Shown here in pieces: positions 8,705 through 19,508 of a stretch of 32,151 nt of DNA. How positions within the stretch are numbered: position 1 is the first letter of the stretch; each line of letters opens with the position of its first letter. The translations under genes were made by a program, and so were the position numbers. This DNA comes from Chara braunii (Eukaryota; Streptophyta; Charophyceae; Charales; Characeae), in NCBI GenBank assembly GCA_003427395.1, contig BFEA01000001.1, forward strand, positions 6,259,573-6,291,723, given 5' to 3'. Under the pieces are notes generated by a model. It was given only the letters and a program-made list of their open reading frames with translations, had not been told where the DNA came from and searched no databases.

Positions 8705-10462
8705 CAGGCAATGCCCAGCAGTTGCCACACAAGGAGCACGTGCTGTAGGAGTGGTCGCACACTCTAAGGCATTTGTGAGTTGCGGGAGTGCCTTGGGAGT
8801 GCTGCTGGGAGTTTACTAGAGGAGCTGTTGGAACCAAGAGGAGGATGAGGAGCCACCATAGCCACAAGGTGGAGGCACCTTGCTGCCACCCTGGGTTGGT
8901 ACCGGACCTACGGCACATGTGCTAAGGACCACTCCATTGGAGCAGGAGCTCGCCTCCAAGACTCAAGGGAGCGGCGTTTTCGACTTAGCTTCGGCCGAAG
9001 GCCGGGTTTTATTATTTTGAGCTTGGACGTGGCCGACGTGGGGGTGCATGCTATTGGAATAATCAAGCGGCAAGGCTACGTCTGCATGCCGAGGAGCGTT
9101 GTCGACCTTGTCATATGTGGGCGTCAGGATAATTTTGTGAGATTGTCGCGGGACCGCCGTTGGACCTGGTTTTTGACACCAAGGCGGTGCCTTCTATTTT
9201 TGGAAGCAAGGGTCCCGGGTTGCGGCGTGACGAGGCAGCGGTACCGCTTAACCGCTTGTTGGCAGTTCACGGCGGTGGCACCAAGTAATTTTTGTGTGGC
9301 GTTCCAAGTGTGTCGTCGCGTTCCGAGGGAGACGCCGAGTGCGGCACAGGCTTGAGGCGGACGCCAGTGCAAAACTGTGGCAGTACGACACAAGGGATTT
9401 TTTGACCAAGAACGGCGCAAGTCTTTGACGTTTTGGCGTGGTGGAACCCTTGGTACCGGTCCTTGGCACCGTTGGGACGATTTGGGGTTGCGCTGCATCG
9501 ACGGTCCTATTGATTGGACTTTTGACCCCTAGACGCCAAGGGATTTATTTTGAAGGGCGTCGACAACCTGCATTACATTCGGCCCGACGGGACCAATTTG
9601 GAACCAAGGGTGCCACTAATCACTCGCGGGACGTACCGGAGCAAGCAAGGACCGCTCAATAATTGTTGGGGTTCACGACAATTGTGAGTTTCTATTCAAA
9701 ACATTTTGGAGCGTGGTTGGAGTTCAAGATTCAGCTTGGCTTTCTTGGGTGAGTCGGTCGGCATCAGCGACACTTCACTCAAGGTCAGTTAATGACTCAG
9801 ACCCCTCACTCCCCACGTGAAACCACACTTTGCTTGTCCCATTTCTATTTCCTTGAATATTCTGTCGAAAGAAATTAAGGCTGGTTTGTGTGTGCTCAAA
9901 CATGAAAAGGGAAGTGTTGTCTGACCCCGGTATTCCCGCGTACTCTCGGAATCTGTCTTGGCTTTGTACCTTGTTGCAGGCAATGTGAGAAAAAGCTTTG
10001 CATGTCCAATGAAGATTAGGGTCTTCTGGGTGTGACGCTCCACCTGTGAAATGTTTAAACGCTCCTTTGTTTGTTTTTTTTTGGTTCGCAAGATCCTTGG
10101 TCGATTGAGGGTCACAAGGGAAGGATCTTGTCATTAATTATGCCTTTATTTATTTGGCTAAGCGGTCTCTACTTTAGGAATTCAACGATATGGGTCGTTC
10201 GTTATATTGCTATAAAGCGATCCTCGCCTATTACCCACGACAAGAATTGTAGGACGCGGTGAAACGAGTCGACGGTGCTCCACTATTTTCACCTTTCTTT
10301 CTTGAACTATCCGNCGCATAGGAAATAGCTCCAATAAGCANGCACCTAGCAGCCTCGTCTGGCTTGAGGAGNACCACGGAAGGATGGGTAGCTTNCAACT
10401 CCCCCGGGCCTTGTGGGACTAAGCAGCNATAGGAATCACCCTACATTTAGCCTGCACACGCT
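8705..10462 (+). other. LTR noncoding stretch, no recognised gene
   Basis: Several open frames of 60-124 codons exist on both strands (for example 9017-9355 plus and 9775-10134 minus), but none resembles a known family and they overlap each other. A perfect 12-bp palindrome CTTCGGCCGAAG lies near 8990. Between about 9100 and 9660 CCAAGG and GGGAC words recur. Ns lie at 8648, 10314 and several positions in 10341-10428. Confidence 0.5.
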
Positions 10463-10483
10463 TGACGTCATTCTATACAAATA
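10463..10483 (+). promoter_or_regulatory. Second LTR promoter candidate: TGACGTCA plus TATA-like box
   Basis: The perfect bZIP-type palindrome TGACGTCA (10463-10470) is followed three bases later by TATACAAATA (10474-10483), close to a plant TATA box. A CACTTCACTACAAG stretch about 25 bases further could hold the start site. It lies about 150 bases upstream of the first ATG of the LTR ORFs. Confidence 0.45.
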
Positions 10484-10632
10484 GCCCAGTTTCTCGTATA
10501 CTTCACTTCACTACAAGATTTTTGTGTTGCCGGTTCCTTTTCTAGGAGGACGACAGAAGTTGGTTCGTCGTGGCCTGCATCGCCTATCGTGCCAAACCTT
10601 GGCAAAGGGGAGTGAGTCGGCCAGCCAGAGAA

Positions 10633-11205
10633 ATGGGGGCGCAAGTAGCAGACAACACGGGTGCCGCAGGCAGTGCTGCCTCGAGCAGTTCGCGACGAAG
10701 GGTCGCGACGGTCGCCACCATCATGTTGTTTCCAAGCAAGACGGAGACAAGGGCGTCTGTTGTAGTCGTGGGAGGATTAAGGCAAGGATGGGCGAGAGTC
10801 GGCCGCATGGTCTTCCATCCCGCGGACGTCTTCCCGACCGAGGTGGAGCTCAGTGAAGACCAAGGAACCCTTGAGGACCCGCCACAGATTTACGCATTTG
10901 TGACAACGGCCATGAAGNTGGTACTAAGCGTTGGCGTGTGCCCCCTTAGGAAGACGCACTGGTTCGACGTCGGGGTCGTCTACGACGTCGTGAACAAGTC
11001 TATCCACCGCAAGTTCGAGGACGAGATCATGTGGTTNTCCCTGNGCATTATGAGGAACCACCACNCTCGGCAGGGACCATTCATATACATCGAGCATTAC
11101 GATCGCNTTGGANCGTATGATGTCGGATTCCGTGTCGCGGAGAGGTGTGACGATGAGGCCCTCCAGCGGCGGGAGGAGAATTTGCTAAAACTCTTTCATA
11201 TCTGA
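10633..11205 (+). CDS. LTR ORF 1, 190 aa, unknown function
   Basis: I do not recognise this protein. The first ATG is at 10633; an upstream in-frame extension to 10570 begins with GTG and is unlikely in a eukaryote. The N-terminus is Ala/Ser/Arg-rich and the rest looks like a folded domain: PPQIYAFVTTAMK, then THWFDVGVVYDVVNKSIHRK, then GPFIYIEHYDR, ending RREENLLKLFHI. Six unknown bases make six residues ambiguous. It lies downstream of the TGACGTCA/TATA motif and 22 bases before LTR ORF 2. There is no signal peptide or membrane segment. It may be a captured gene or chance; the identical copy in the 3' LTR gives no independent support. Confidence 0.4.
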   Translation: MGAQVADNTGAAGSAASSSSRRRVATVATIMLFPSKTETRASVVVVGGLRQGWARVGRMVFHPADVFPTEVELSEDQGTLEDPPQIYAFVTTAMKXVLSVGVCPLRKTHWFDVGVVYDVVNKSIHRKFEDEIMWXSLXIMRNHHXRQGPFIYIEHYDRXGXYDVGFRVAERCDDEALQRREENLLKLFHI

Positions 11206-11227
11206 TGATGGCTCTTGGTGATGCAGG

Positions 11228-11632
11228 ATGGCTGGAGCTCGGCGCGATCTTACGATCCCCAGGTATCTCCTGATTCGAGATACGATCGAGGCTGACCGCA
11301 TCGCCTGGGNGGANAGGATGTCGATGGTGTTCGATGGGACTCCGACTCGATGGCTCGGTTTNGTCGGGATCGTCAACAACNGACACAGTTCTTTTCCGGA
11401 AGAGCGATCGGAGATTCGAACGAACTTGATTCGGCGTCCGAACGAGTTGCAAGGGCATACATTGTATTTCCATCGGGTCTCGAACATGGAGCTTGTCTCT
11501 CGAGTCACCGCTGGAGTACTCTCCAGACGATCCGGAGCGCAAATGGTGTTCCTTTGGCTGCGAGACACTTCCGCCCGACACCTTAAGTGCCTCGGTGTAC
11601 CTTTCTGGTCCGTCCTGTTGACATTGGCGTGA
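11228..11632 (+). CDS. LTR ORF 2, 134 aa, unknown function
   Basis: Unrecognised. The ATG at 11228 is preceded by GATGCAG, which could be a splice acceptor. The product is Arg-rich: LTIPRYLLIRDTIEADRIAW near the start, then RSEIRTNLIRRPNELQGH and MELVSRVTAGVLSRRSGAQ. Four unknown bases fall within it. It stops with TGA at 11630-11632, but the same frame reopens at once as ORF 3, so the TGA may be a disabling mutation in a longer gene of about 193 codons. It is in a different frame from ORF 1. Confidence 0.38.
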   Translation: MAGARRDLTIPRYLLIRDTIEADRIAWXXRMSMVFDGTPTRWLGXVGIVNNXHSSFPEERSEIRTNLIRRPNELQGHTLYFHRVSNMELVSRVTAGVLSRRSGAQMVFLWLRDTSARHLKCLGVPFWSVLLTLA

Positions 11633-11635
11633 CGA

Positions 11636-11809
11636 ATGGCGGAGGTCTACAGCACGAGCGACCTACGACTACGATGGCAAGGACGAGTGTGGAGGATGGC
11701 GATTAACGAGGCGTTCATCCAGCGGCATACCTGGCTAGATAGGCACGCTCGGGTGACTCACACGCTTTACGGCCGCTTGGAGTCTTCCACCCTGTATAGG
11801 TCCCTGTAG
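11636..11809 (+). CDS. LTR ORF 3, 57 aa, probable continuation of ORF 2
   Basis: A short frame starts at ATG 11636, three bases after the ORF 2 stop and in the same frame. It is rich in Arg and Trp (LRLRWQGRVWRMAINEAF, then RHTWLDRHARVTHTLYGRL). Composition and frame match ORF 2, so I read it as the C-terminal part separated by a single TGA. No family is recognised. Confidence 0.3.
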   Translation: MAEVYSTSDLRLRWQGRVWRMAINEAFIQRHTWLDRHARVTHTLYGRLESSTLYRSL

Positions 11810-13019
11810 AGTGGACCGTCCAGCGGAGTGTAGCAGGTTAGACTCCTACGATCGGATCATCAGGCTTCGCCCTCAAGAGGGCTAAAACATGATAAAACTC
11901 AGTAGTGCCGACCAAGAAAACGTGGTCAGCCCCCCCCTATGATTATCACTTTTCCACAACAAATTTTGCAGGCATTATGATGAGGGGCGAAGGCGGCACA
12001 TAAGTTTTGTTCCTTTCCTTCCTATATGTTTAAGATTGATGGTCGTTCGCAGTTAGGCAATAGCCTTTATACTAGGAGGGACGCAAGTGGTTTGGATAAC
12101 AGGAAGTCACAGGAAAAATAATAGAGAGTGTCTTGGGCATATTGTTACAACGCGGAGTTGCTTTTGCAAATTTGATTCAGTAAGTTCCTTGTCCCGGCAA
12201 GTTGTGACTGTCGATGGTATCAAGGGGGTGATCCTCTTGTCAGTTTCTACGTACATCAATTGTGGAACGCTCTTGAAAACTTTCCTTTCAACTTTATAAG
12301 ATAGTGAAAACAAAGGCACGTTCCCTCTCATCGAATCTCTCATACCTGCAAAGAATTGTTGTTTCTGCCCTTGGGATGATTCGCTACCTGCATGCTGCAT
12401 TTGTATGTCTTCGTTTGCATCCTCTATGTGCCTTGGCTGTCGTGTATGTGCTTTTAGTAACGACTTCAAACATGTTTGGTTGTAAAGCTCATGTGTCTTA
12501 ATGCGACATCTATGCGTGACTTAGTTACGACCCTCGCGTGGTTGTTAGCAACGTCTATTTATGTCTTGGTTATTTACGTTCATATGTTTGATTCCAACGT
12601 CTGAATGTTTCAAGTAACCCATATGTGTGTTTTCTGCTCCAATGACACTGTCTTCCGGAAAGCGTCTTTATAAAAGACTAGGAGTGACTTCGATGGGATC
12701 ATTCTATATTCACCTATAAGAATTGTCTGTACTACGGCGAAACGAGCAAAACGCCCCTGGCTGGTCTACCTCTGTGATTGCATGTAAAAGTTTTCATATG
12801 TAGATCATTAGCTCGGTAGGGATACGCGTCTGAGGATGGTGACAGCTCCTCAAGGAAGACGAGTTGTGCCTCGCGGCACCCTGACCTGTCTTTCCACCTC
12901 GATGAATTTTGGGGGAAGCATTCCGACTCTAAAACGAAAGATATCAAAATCCTGTATGATGCGGCCGGGAGGTCCCCATTTATGCGCTACGATGCGAGGG
13001 GGGGGCGTTGCGTCCGACA
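11810..13019 (+). other. 3' part of the 5' LTR, noncoding
   Basis: No gene is supported; frames at 12087-12299 (plus) and 12107-12469 (minus) overlap and resemble nothing known. A GCCCTC-AA-GAGGGC hairpin sits at 11869-11882, 60 bases after ORF 3, and a C-rich tract near 11930. The near-identity with the 3' LTR ends at about 12795. After that the 3' copy has about 60 bases that are absent here near 12890. Confidence 0.5.
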
Positions 13020-13021
13020 GG

Positions 13022-13040
13022 TGGCGCCGTTGCCGGGGAT
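13022..13040 (+). other. Primer binding site, tRNA-Asp type
   Basis: TGGCGCCGTTGCCGGGGAT begins two bases after the LTR terminal CA. It is the exact complement of the 3' end of plant tRNA-Asp(GTC) including CCA, as I recall that tRNA. Reverse transcription of the minus strand would start here. This fixes the element orientation and the LTR end. Confidence 0.9.
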
Positions 13041-13341
13041 GACGACTATCTACCGTTGTCCCTGGTGGAACGACACTCGGGTAAGGTAATCCCGAATAAT
13101 TACCTTGTATTATTATTTAACTAAGCGGTTTGGTTGTGATTTGGTTTCCTCTCGAAAGGACAAGTGGCATAATCGTGACAATGACCCTAGTACGACTGAG
13201 AGATTATGAGATAATAACGACTCAACATGGATGGGCCATCCCGATCGGTTTGAAACTGCATAATGCAATGAGTTTGATAAAAATCTTTCCTGACTCACGT
13301 ATCTGATTGTGATCGTTGTTCCTCCTGGCACTTCACTCAAG
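13041..13341 (+). other. Untranslated leader with a hairpin
   Basis: The leader between primer site and gag has no ORF. Positions 13083-13106 form a perfect 8-bp stem (AAGGTAAT/ATTACCTT) with loop CCCGAATA, 43 bases after the primer site. This is where packaging or dimerisation structures lie in many retroelements, but a role here is inference. Confidence 0.5.
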
Positions 13342-14640
13342 ATGGGGAGCCCCAATCTCGTTGAGAACGATAGTCTGGGCGACGAGAGGCTCAATGACAT
13401 TCAGGAACTCGCGAGGCTTATCCGACAAACCACCACGTCACATGAGAAGTTTCCGAAAATCAAGGTTCCTCTGTTCGATGGGGAGAATGTTACGGACTGG
13501 CTAGAAAAATATGAGTTGAATGCTCATGTGCGTCAATGGGCTGAATGAAAGATGTTGGAAGTAGTAAAACGCTATGTGCACGTTGATCTTGCAGAAGAAG
13601 TCGGCGAGATGGCGTGTAGGACACGAATTTGAAAAACGTTCCGTGAGCGAATGTTGGAAAAATATCAGTTAGGAGACGGATTGTTGGACGTCTCTGACCT
13701 TCGTAAAGTAAGTCGGGAGAAATTTGGGACGATCGAAGGGTTCCTAAAGAGGTTTGAGAAGGTAGCTAAGAGGATTCCCGATCTTCCCGATAAGACGAAA
13801 TGCATTATCTTTCTGACCAACTTCACGGAAGTCGAGCAAAGAGAATTGATGAAGGGTTTTACTACCAGGTACGACTGGAATAAGAATAAGGAGAATCTTA
13901 AGGTCGGTGACTTCGACCAAATGCTCTATCATCTCCTGCGCAGACAAAGGAAAATGCAGGAGGAGGAGCTAGTGAGTTGTGATAAGGATAAAGAGATGTT
14001 CGGGGCGATTATGGATGTTAGGATGATGATGAACGAAATAAGGAAGGAGGGACTGTGTGGCAAGGTACTGACGGTGAGGCAACAAGACGGCAAGAGAAAA
14101 GGAAAAGAGAGGGAAGAAGAGTCCGACGAGGAAGGTAGTGAAAAATAAGAAGAAAAAGAACCTCCTCGGAAAGCGACGAAGGCCGAACGAAAGGCCATGA
14201 ATCAAACACGGGGAGGGCAAGGTACGAATGGAAAGCAAGCCAAGAATAAGAGTGGTCATGGGAATGATAATTGTGATAGTATCAATCAACATCAAAAACA
14301 ATCTCAAGATATCGAGCCCCAACAATTTCGGCCGCAAGGCGGAGGAGGCCTGGGGCGTGGTCGGGGAGCTTCTGGTGGTCGCGATTACGGTAATAAGGAT
14401 TGGAATTGTAACTACTGTGCACAAAGAGGGCACGGTGTCCGATATTGTCAGACCCTCGCTAAAGATGAGGAGGATCGGATTGTGTATACGAACATTCCAG
14501 GCGAGGTCATCGATTTCGAAGAGAACCTTATCGATTCATACATAGAAGGAGGAATGAGGAAGGAAGCATTTCGACGCATGAACCGGACCATGCCCTGCAC
14601 TTACCGGTTGGCCTCGAAAGAAGAAATGAAGGTTCCTTAG
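13342..14640 (+). pseudogene. Gag of the giant element, broken by stops
   Basis: Gag would build the particle. The ATG at 13342 has a good context (AAGATGG); the frame opens earlier but only with non-ATG codons. In one continuous frame come a capsid-like domain from KVPLFDGENVTDWLEKYEL (about 13464) through FRERMLEKYQLG and FGTIEGFLKRFEKVAKR, a charged stretch, then Gln/Gly-rich sequence and a complete zinc knuckle CNYCAQRGHGVRYC (CX2CX4HX4C, about 14405-14450). In-frame stops are TGA 13546, TGA 13630, TAA 14146 and TAG 14638. Both TGAs fit former Trp codons. No frameshift is needed, so decay is by point mutation. Confidence 0.88.
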
Positions 14641-16212
14641 TCTAGAAAGGCTGCACGCCAGACAATTTTTTGTAGGCCTGATGTTAGTAAGGGCAAGACC
14701 GAAAAGGAGAGGGATGTGCGAAAAGCCTTAAGCTCGAGAAGCGGTTTAGAGGCATTTGGAGGCCAAGTTATGAGACTGGGTCTCGACATGGAAAAAGTTT
14801 GGTCGGGCGTACCGAATATGTTTCTGCTTGGTGGACACGACGGGAGAAGGGGCGTGGCTCCTTTGGTGGCGTCTCTGTCATCATTACGTGTGGAGAGGCC
14901 GTCATCGTCCCACCTTCAGACGGCCTCTGCGGGAATGCGTTCCGTCTTGAACAGGCCAGTCCTCCGAAGAGGAACGTCACCAGCGGTCCCTCAAGCACAA
15001 AAGATTAAGAAGGGAATCCAACCTCCAGTCGCGCCCGTTGTCAGTGCGAAGGCGCAACAAGAGGCGCCGGTAGTAATCGTGGAAGAAGACTTGGATACGG
15101 AAGATGAGAAATTAAGGGCGGAGGACGAGTGTCAGACAAAGTTACGCGCCCAAAAACGAGGTCTAGATGAGAATCAAGATAAGGAAAAGGGTGAGGGAGA
15201 AGAGGAAGAGAACAAGAAGAAGAAGAACCGATACACGATTCCGATTGAGGAAGGGATCGACATTGAGAAGATGGTGGATCGAATACTTGAGAGCTATCGA
15301 GATTTGGTAACACTCAAGGAATTTTTGGCAGCCTCGTCAAAGATTCGGGAAAAGTTTAAGCAAAGACTAACTCGACGAAAAGTGATGACGGTTAAACTAG
15401 GGGAGGTAATCTCACCAGAGGCAAATTGGACTCTTGCGGGAGCAAAGATGGATTGGAGGTGTGTAGCGACTGGGCACGTAATGGTCAAGATAGGTGTTTC
15501 ACAACATCTTATGCTCGTTGACACCGGAGCGGAGATTAACATATTAAGGGAAAAAGAGGCGCTAGAGTTAGGAATTGAGATTGATCGCACTAATAATGGA
15601 TTTCTGGTTGGCGCAGGAGGGTCGACACCCTTCTGTGGAACTGCCAGTAATGTCAGTATACAGATCGGCAAGGTAAAGATACGGTCTTATTTTTACGTGT
15701 TGCCACTGGTCGAGCATGGGGTGATGTTGGGACGATCGTTCTTATGCCGATCAGAGTCCATGATCATCAATAAGCATGATGGAACGATGTTCATAATACT
15801 GTGCGATCCAGTGTGTGGACACTTCGAGGTGATCAAGTGCTCGAACACCAGGCCTAAGAATTCAAGGAACGGGTTGAATCCTAAATCCTATAGCTTCGAG
15901 GAAGCGGAACAGTTGGTGAAAGAACAAGAGTCATATGGGGAGGACGATGGGGAGAACCTGAGGGAGTTTTCCTTAGCTCTTCCCGATGTCTCACAGACTC
16001 TCGTTTCAACCCACTCTGAAATCGACCGAAACCGTGTACAGACGCTAACTGAGATTGTGTTTGAAGGTGGTGGCACGGGGAGTATGTTCTTAACATACCG
16101 ACCTAGCACCCAGTCAGTTGGTGAGGAAGGTGTGATCCCCCAAGCCAAGCAAGGGTCTTTTTTAGAGGAGGGTGACTTAAAGTTGGATCAAAGCGGGGGT
16201 ATAAGAAAGTAG
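14641..16212 (+). pseudogene. Linker and aspartic protease of the giant element
   Basis: The frame continues from gag after the TAG. The N-terminal linker is followed by an acidic/basic run with EEEENKKKKN (about 15195-15230), then a helical segment with IDIEKMVDRILESYRDL. The retropepsin-like protease starts near 15440. Its active site is LMLVDTGAEINIL (D-T-G-A, about 15510-15545), with GIEIDRTNNGFLVGAGG and HGVMLGRSFL forming the rest of the fold. The domain itself has no stop. The frame closes with TAG at 16210 followed by a frameshift into the RT frame, so no intact Gag-Pro-Pol is possible from this copy. Confidence 0.87.
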
Positions 16213-18128
16213 CTGACAAAGCCAAGCCTGTCCCCGTCCTAGTCACCCACGACGAAGAAGTGTATTACAAGGAGGAGAGAGAGTGGATTAGGGCGATGAG
16301 AGAAAAATGTGAAAGAGAGTCGTGTCGTCTGACCGATGAGAGAATTAAGGAGATGATCATTGGAGAAGAGGGCTTCCTGACAACGAAAGAGAGAAACCTC
16401 ACGATTGATGTCATGAAGGGGGAACACTTGGCGTATGTTTTTAATGACGATGAGAGGGGAAGATTAGACGTTGATAAAATCACGATGATTAGAATATATA
16501 CGGTACCACACCAACCTTGGAATATAAGGGGGCCGCGCTACCCTAACCCGGATGACCATCGGAAGGTTGTAGACTACCTGGATGGGAAGATCAAGACGAA
16601 GGTAGCCGACTACTCCTATGGACCATATGTGTCCCCATGGTTTTGTTTTGTCAAACCTAACGGTGTCTTACGTTGGGTACAAGACTTGCAGAGATTGAAC
16701 GCGATGACGGTTCGGGATGTCGGTGGACTTCCAAACGCGAATCAATTGTCTGAGGCTAGCACCGGTAGACGCATCATCACCATAATTGATCTTTATTCTG
16801 GCTATGATCAGTTTCCCTTGTACACGGCTGATAGAGCTATGACGGCAATGCATATACCTAGGCTGGTTCACATGTGTTCCGCGCCTCAAGGTTGGACTAA
16901 TGCCGTCGCAATTGTGCAACGATATATGATGAAGGTTATGCAACCGCTTTGTCCGGACGTGACATCACCATATATCAATGACTTGTCGAATCCAGGACCA
17001 AGGGAGAAGGATGAATCAGAAGTGAAACCAGGTGTACGTAAGTTCTTTTGGGATCACATTCACGACATCAAGAAAGTTATGGCTAAGTTAAAGGAGTATA
17101 ATCTCATGGCGAGTGGAGTAAAATCCAGACACTGCATGAGTGAGGCCACGATCTTGGGATTCCTATGCGACAAGAAAGGTCGTTGACCGGATACCAAGAA
17201 AACGAATAAGATCTTAGAGTGACCTACTCCGCTTAAGTCTGTTAGTGAGATAAGGAGTTTTCTCGGGACTTGTGGGTTTTGGAGGATCTTCATCCAACAT
17301 TTTGCTGCAAGGGTGAAGCATTTACGCAAGCCCGTGCGTAAGGGCCAAGATTGGGAATGGGGACCGGATCAACAGAAAGTTGTTGAGGACATAAAGGCTG
17401 AGTTTCGTGAGGGAGGAATGGTGCTCGGGGTTCCATGCTTCGGTAACGACCCAGAGCGACCATTCATTATTGAAACTGATGCAGGACCTACGGCTCTATG
17501 AGGGGTCCTTATTCAAAAGGACGAGAGCGGGGTCGGAGGTCCGCTAAGGTTTGAAAGTAGAACCCTCAACCTCACGGAGCGAAACTATTCCCAGTTCAAG
17601 AGAGAGAATTTAACGGTGCTTCATTGCCTAAGAATTTTTTGCAATTATGTTTTCGGTCGGAGATTCGTCCTGAGGGTTGATCCGACCGCCTTGGCTCAGT
17701 CGTTAAGAAATTATTCCCCTTCCGATCCAACGATCGCAAGATGGCTTACGTACATTTGGATGTTCGATTTTGAAGTCGAGAGGATAGCCGGCATGAAGAA
17801 TCGGGCAGACGGGCTAAGTAGAATCAACTGGGACAACTCCAAGATCCGAGCAGAGGACTCTGTGCTTGTTGACGGATTTCTGGAGATCGAGGAAGGTCAA
17901 CTAAGTGAAAATTCTTACCATTATCTGGTTGATGCGTCTTACCGATACGGGAAGTCTATGTGGAACGCTCCCAACTTTTATCAAATTCGTCCTGAGCTGG
18001 TGAAAGAAGAACCATTTATCGAGGAGGGTTCATGGGGTGAGAGGTCCGGTGAGCAGATGATGAGACTCGCGCTCTCGGACTCCATTCGACTGTTGGAACA
18101 TCCCGTGTCGATTCAGGAAGGTTTTTGA
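16213..18128 (+). pseudogene. Reverse transcriptase and RNase H of the giant element
   Basis: RT motifs run in order: YGPYVSPWFCFVKPNGVLRW, QDLQRLNAMTVRDVGGLP, IIDLYSGYDQFPL, then SAPQGWTNAVAIVQRYM. The active-site box reads YIND where Y-x-D-D is expected; the first Asp has become Asn (codon 16977-16979). The thumb/connection has SEIRSFLGTCGFWRIFI. RNase H follows with FIIETDAGPTAL, ENLTVLHCLRIFCNYVFG and LRVDPTALAQ. Stops in the same frame are TGA at 17184, 17220, 17499 and 18126. The frame is shifted relative to the protease at about 16213-16259. The domain set is complete, but this copy cannot reverse-transcribe. Confidence 0.9.
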
Positions 18129-19508
18129 CATGCCCATGAGGTCCTCAGAGTGTCCGGCGGGACATGTTTTGTGATTAACACGTTAATTGAGGAGGACTTG
18201 TGGGCTATGGTACCAACAGACAAGGACGGTGGGATGAAAGAAGCCTTTAGGAAAAATGGATACGATGGGATATATAGAGAGATCAGATTATGGTTGAGTA
18301 AGGAGATACGCGAGGAAAGTGTGAAAGATGACATTCATCGGAAAAGTGAAGAGTTTGTGGTTAGGTACGACCATCTATTTAAGAAGAGCGAAGACGACAT
18401 CCCAAAAAGGGTCGTTTGTGGAATTACGAGGCAATTAGACGTGATTGCGGCTCTCCATGACGGGATTGCAGGAGGGCATCGCTCGGCCCGAGTGACGCTC
18501 CAGAAGTTACGACATCTCTATTTCTGGGACGATATGAGTAAAATGGTTACGGACTACCGCAGTTCGTGCGTTCCTTGTCAAGAACGCTCTAACCATAAGT
18601 ATGTCGAACCCCTTAGCCCAGGGTACGTTGCTGAACCAGGAGTCGTGGTGCACCTCGACTTGGTGGTTATGCCGCTAGGAATAAATAGGTATCGGTTTAT
18701 CTTTGGCGCAAGAGATAATCTGACAGGGTTCGTCGACAGTTGTGCAATACGAGAAAGAACCGGAAGAGTTTTAGCTGGGTGTATCGAAGAATACTACCTT
18801 CAGTATCCTTTCATCCGCGAAATTGTGATGGACCGCGGTGGCGAGTTCCGAGCGAAAGAAGTTCAAACTCTCCTAGGGAGATTCAACGTTAAGTATCAAT
18901 ATACCACGAGGGCGCATCCGCAGGCAAACGCTCCAATTGAGCGGGGGCACTCCACCCTCACAAACTTTTAAGCTAAGTGGTGTGCTGGGAAGCCTTCTAG
19001 GTGGCCGGTGTACCTTCGGACAACAATGTTTGTCGAAAATGTCACCGTAAAAAGGACGACTGGATATGCTCCGGCAACTCTTTGGTTTGGACGGCACGTA
19101 ACTTTTCCGATTGAGAGTCTCTTGACAACATGGCAAAGGTAAGACTTAGAGGCTAACCTCTCAGTGGAAGAGCTACTCGACCTAAGGGTCGGACAGATCA
19201 TGGCCATGGAGGAAAGGATTGAAGAGGCCGTCGCTTCGACTGCAGCAAGTTGAAGGGCAGACAAGGAGAGATGGGACAGACAGCCACGGGTCCGCAAGGA
19301 ACCCTTAGAAGTCGGTGATGTTGTCCTTCTCTATGACTCTTCGTTGGAAAAACAATGGTCGAGGAAGCTAGACAATAGGTGGTTGGGACCTTATCGCATC
19401 CTCAAGAAATCGGAACACGGAGCGTATGAGGTCGAAGAACTTAACGGAGCTCGAAGACGGGATTGGGTTTCAGGATCGAAGTTGAAGAAATTCATACAGA
19501 GGGTATGA
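18129..19508 (+). pseudogene. Integrase of the giant element
   Basis: The zinc-binding HHCC region reads LHDGIAGGH, then CVPCQERS (about 18455-18590). The catalytic D-D-E residues are all present: VVHLDLVVM (about 18645), VMDRGGEF (about 18825) and PIERGH (about 18935). After a TAA at 18969 the same frame continues through the C-terminal domain to RWLGPYRILKKSEHGAYEVE, ending in TGA at 19506-19508. Further stops are TAA 19140 and TGA 19251. No chromodomain is seen after the C-terminal domain, unlike chromovirus integrases. Confidence 0.9.

Larger units (their letters stand above)
5916..13019 (+). repeat. 5' LTR (7,104 bp)
   Basis: The left boundary is fixed by comparison with the 3' copy at 22158. 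The right boundary is fixed by the terminal CA two bases before the primer binding site. The LTR is several times longer than a typical Ty3/Gypsy LTR. The first 2 kb and the last 0.2 kb differ from the 3' LTR by scattered substitutions and indels, including about 30 bases missing here near 6640 and about 60 missing near 12890. The segment 7928-12795 is nearly identical between copies, N positions included. Confidence 0.93.

Noticed and set aside
9775-10134. 119-aa minus-strand frame in the LTR (copy at 26037-26396) as a gene
   Set aside because: It overlaps a second frame of similar length, matches no family I know, and has no promoter context.
12107-12469. 120-aa minus-strand frame in the LTR (copy at 28369-28731)
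   Set aside because: No recognisable motif, and an opposing plus frame covers much of the same stretch; probably chance.
13342-19508. Stop-codon reassignment (TGA or TAA read through)
   Set aside because: All three stop codons interrupt the frame, a frameshift is present and a catalytic Asp is lost, so decay explains it better.
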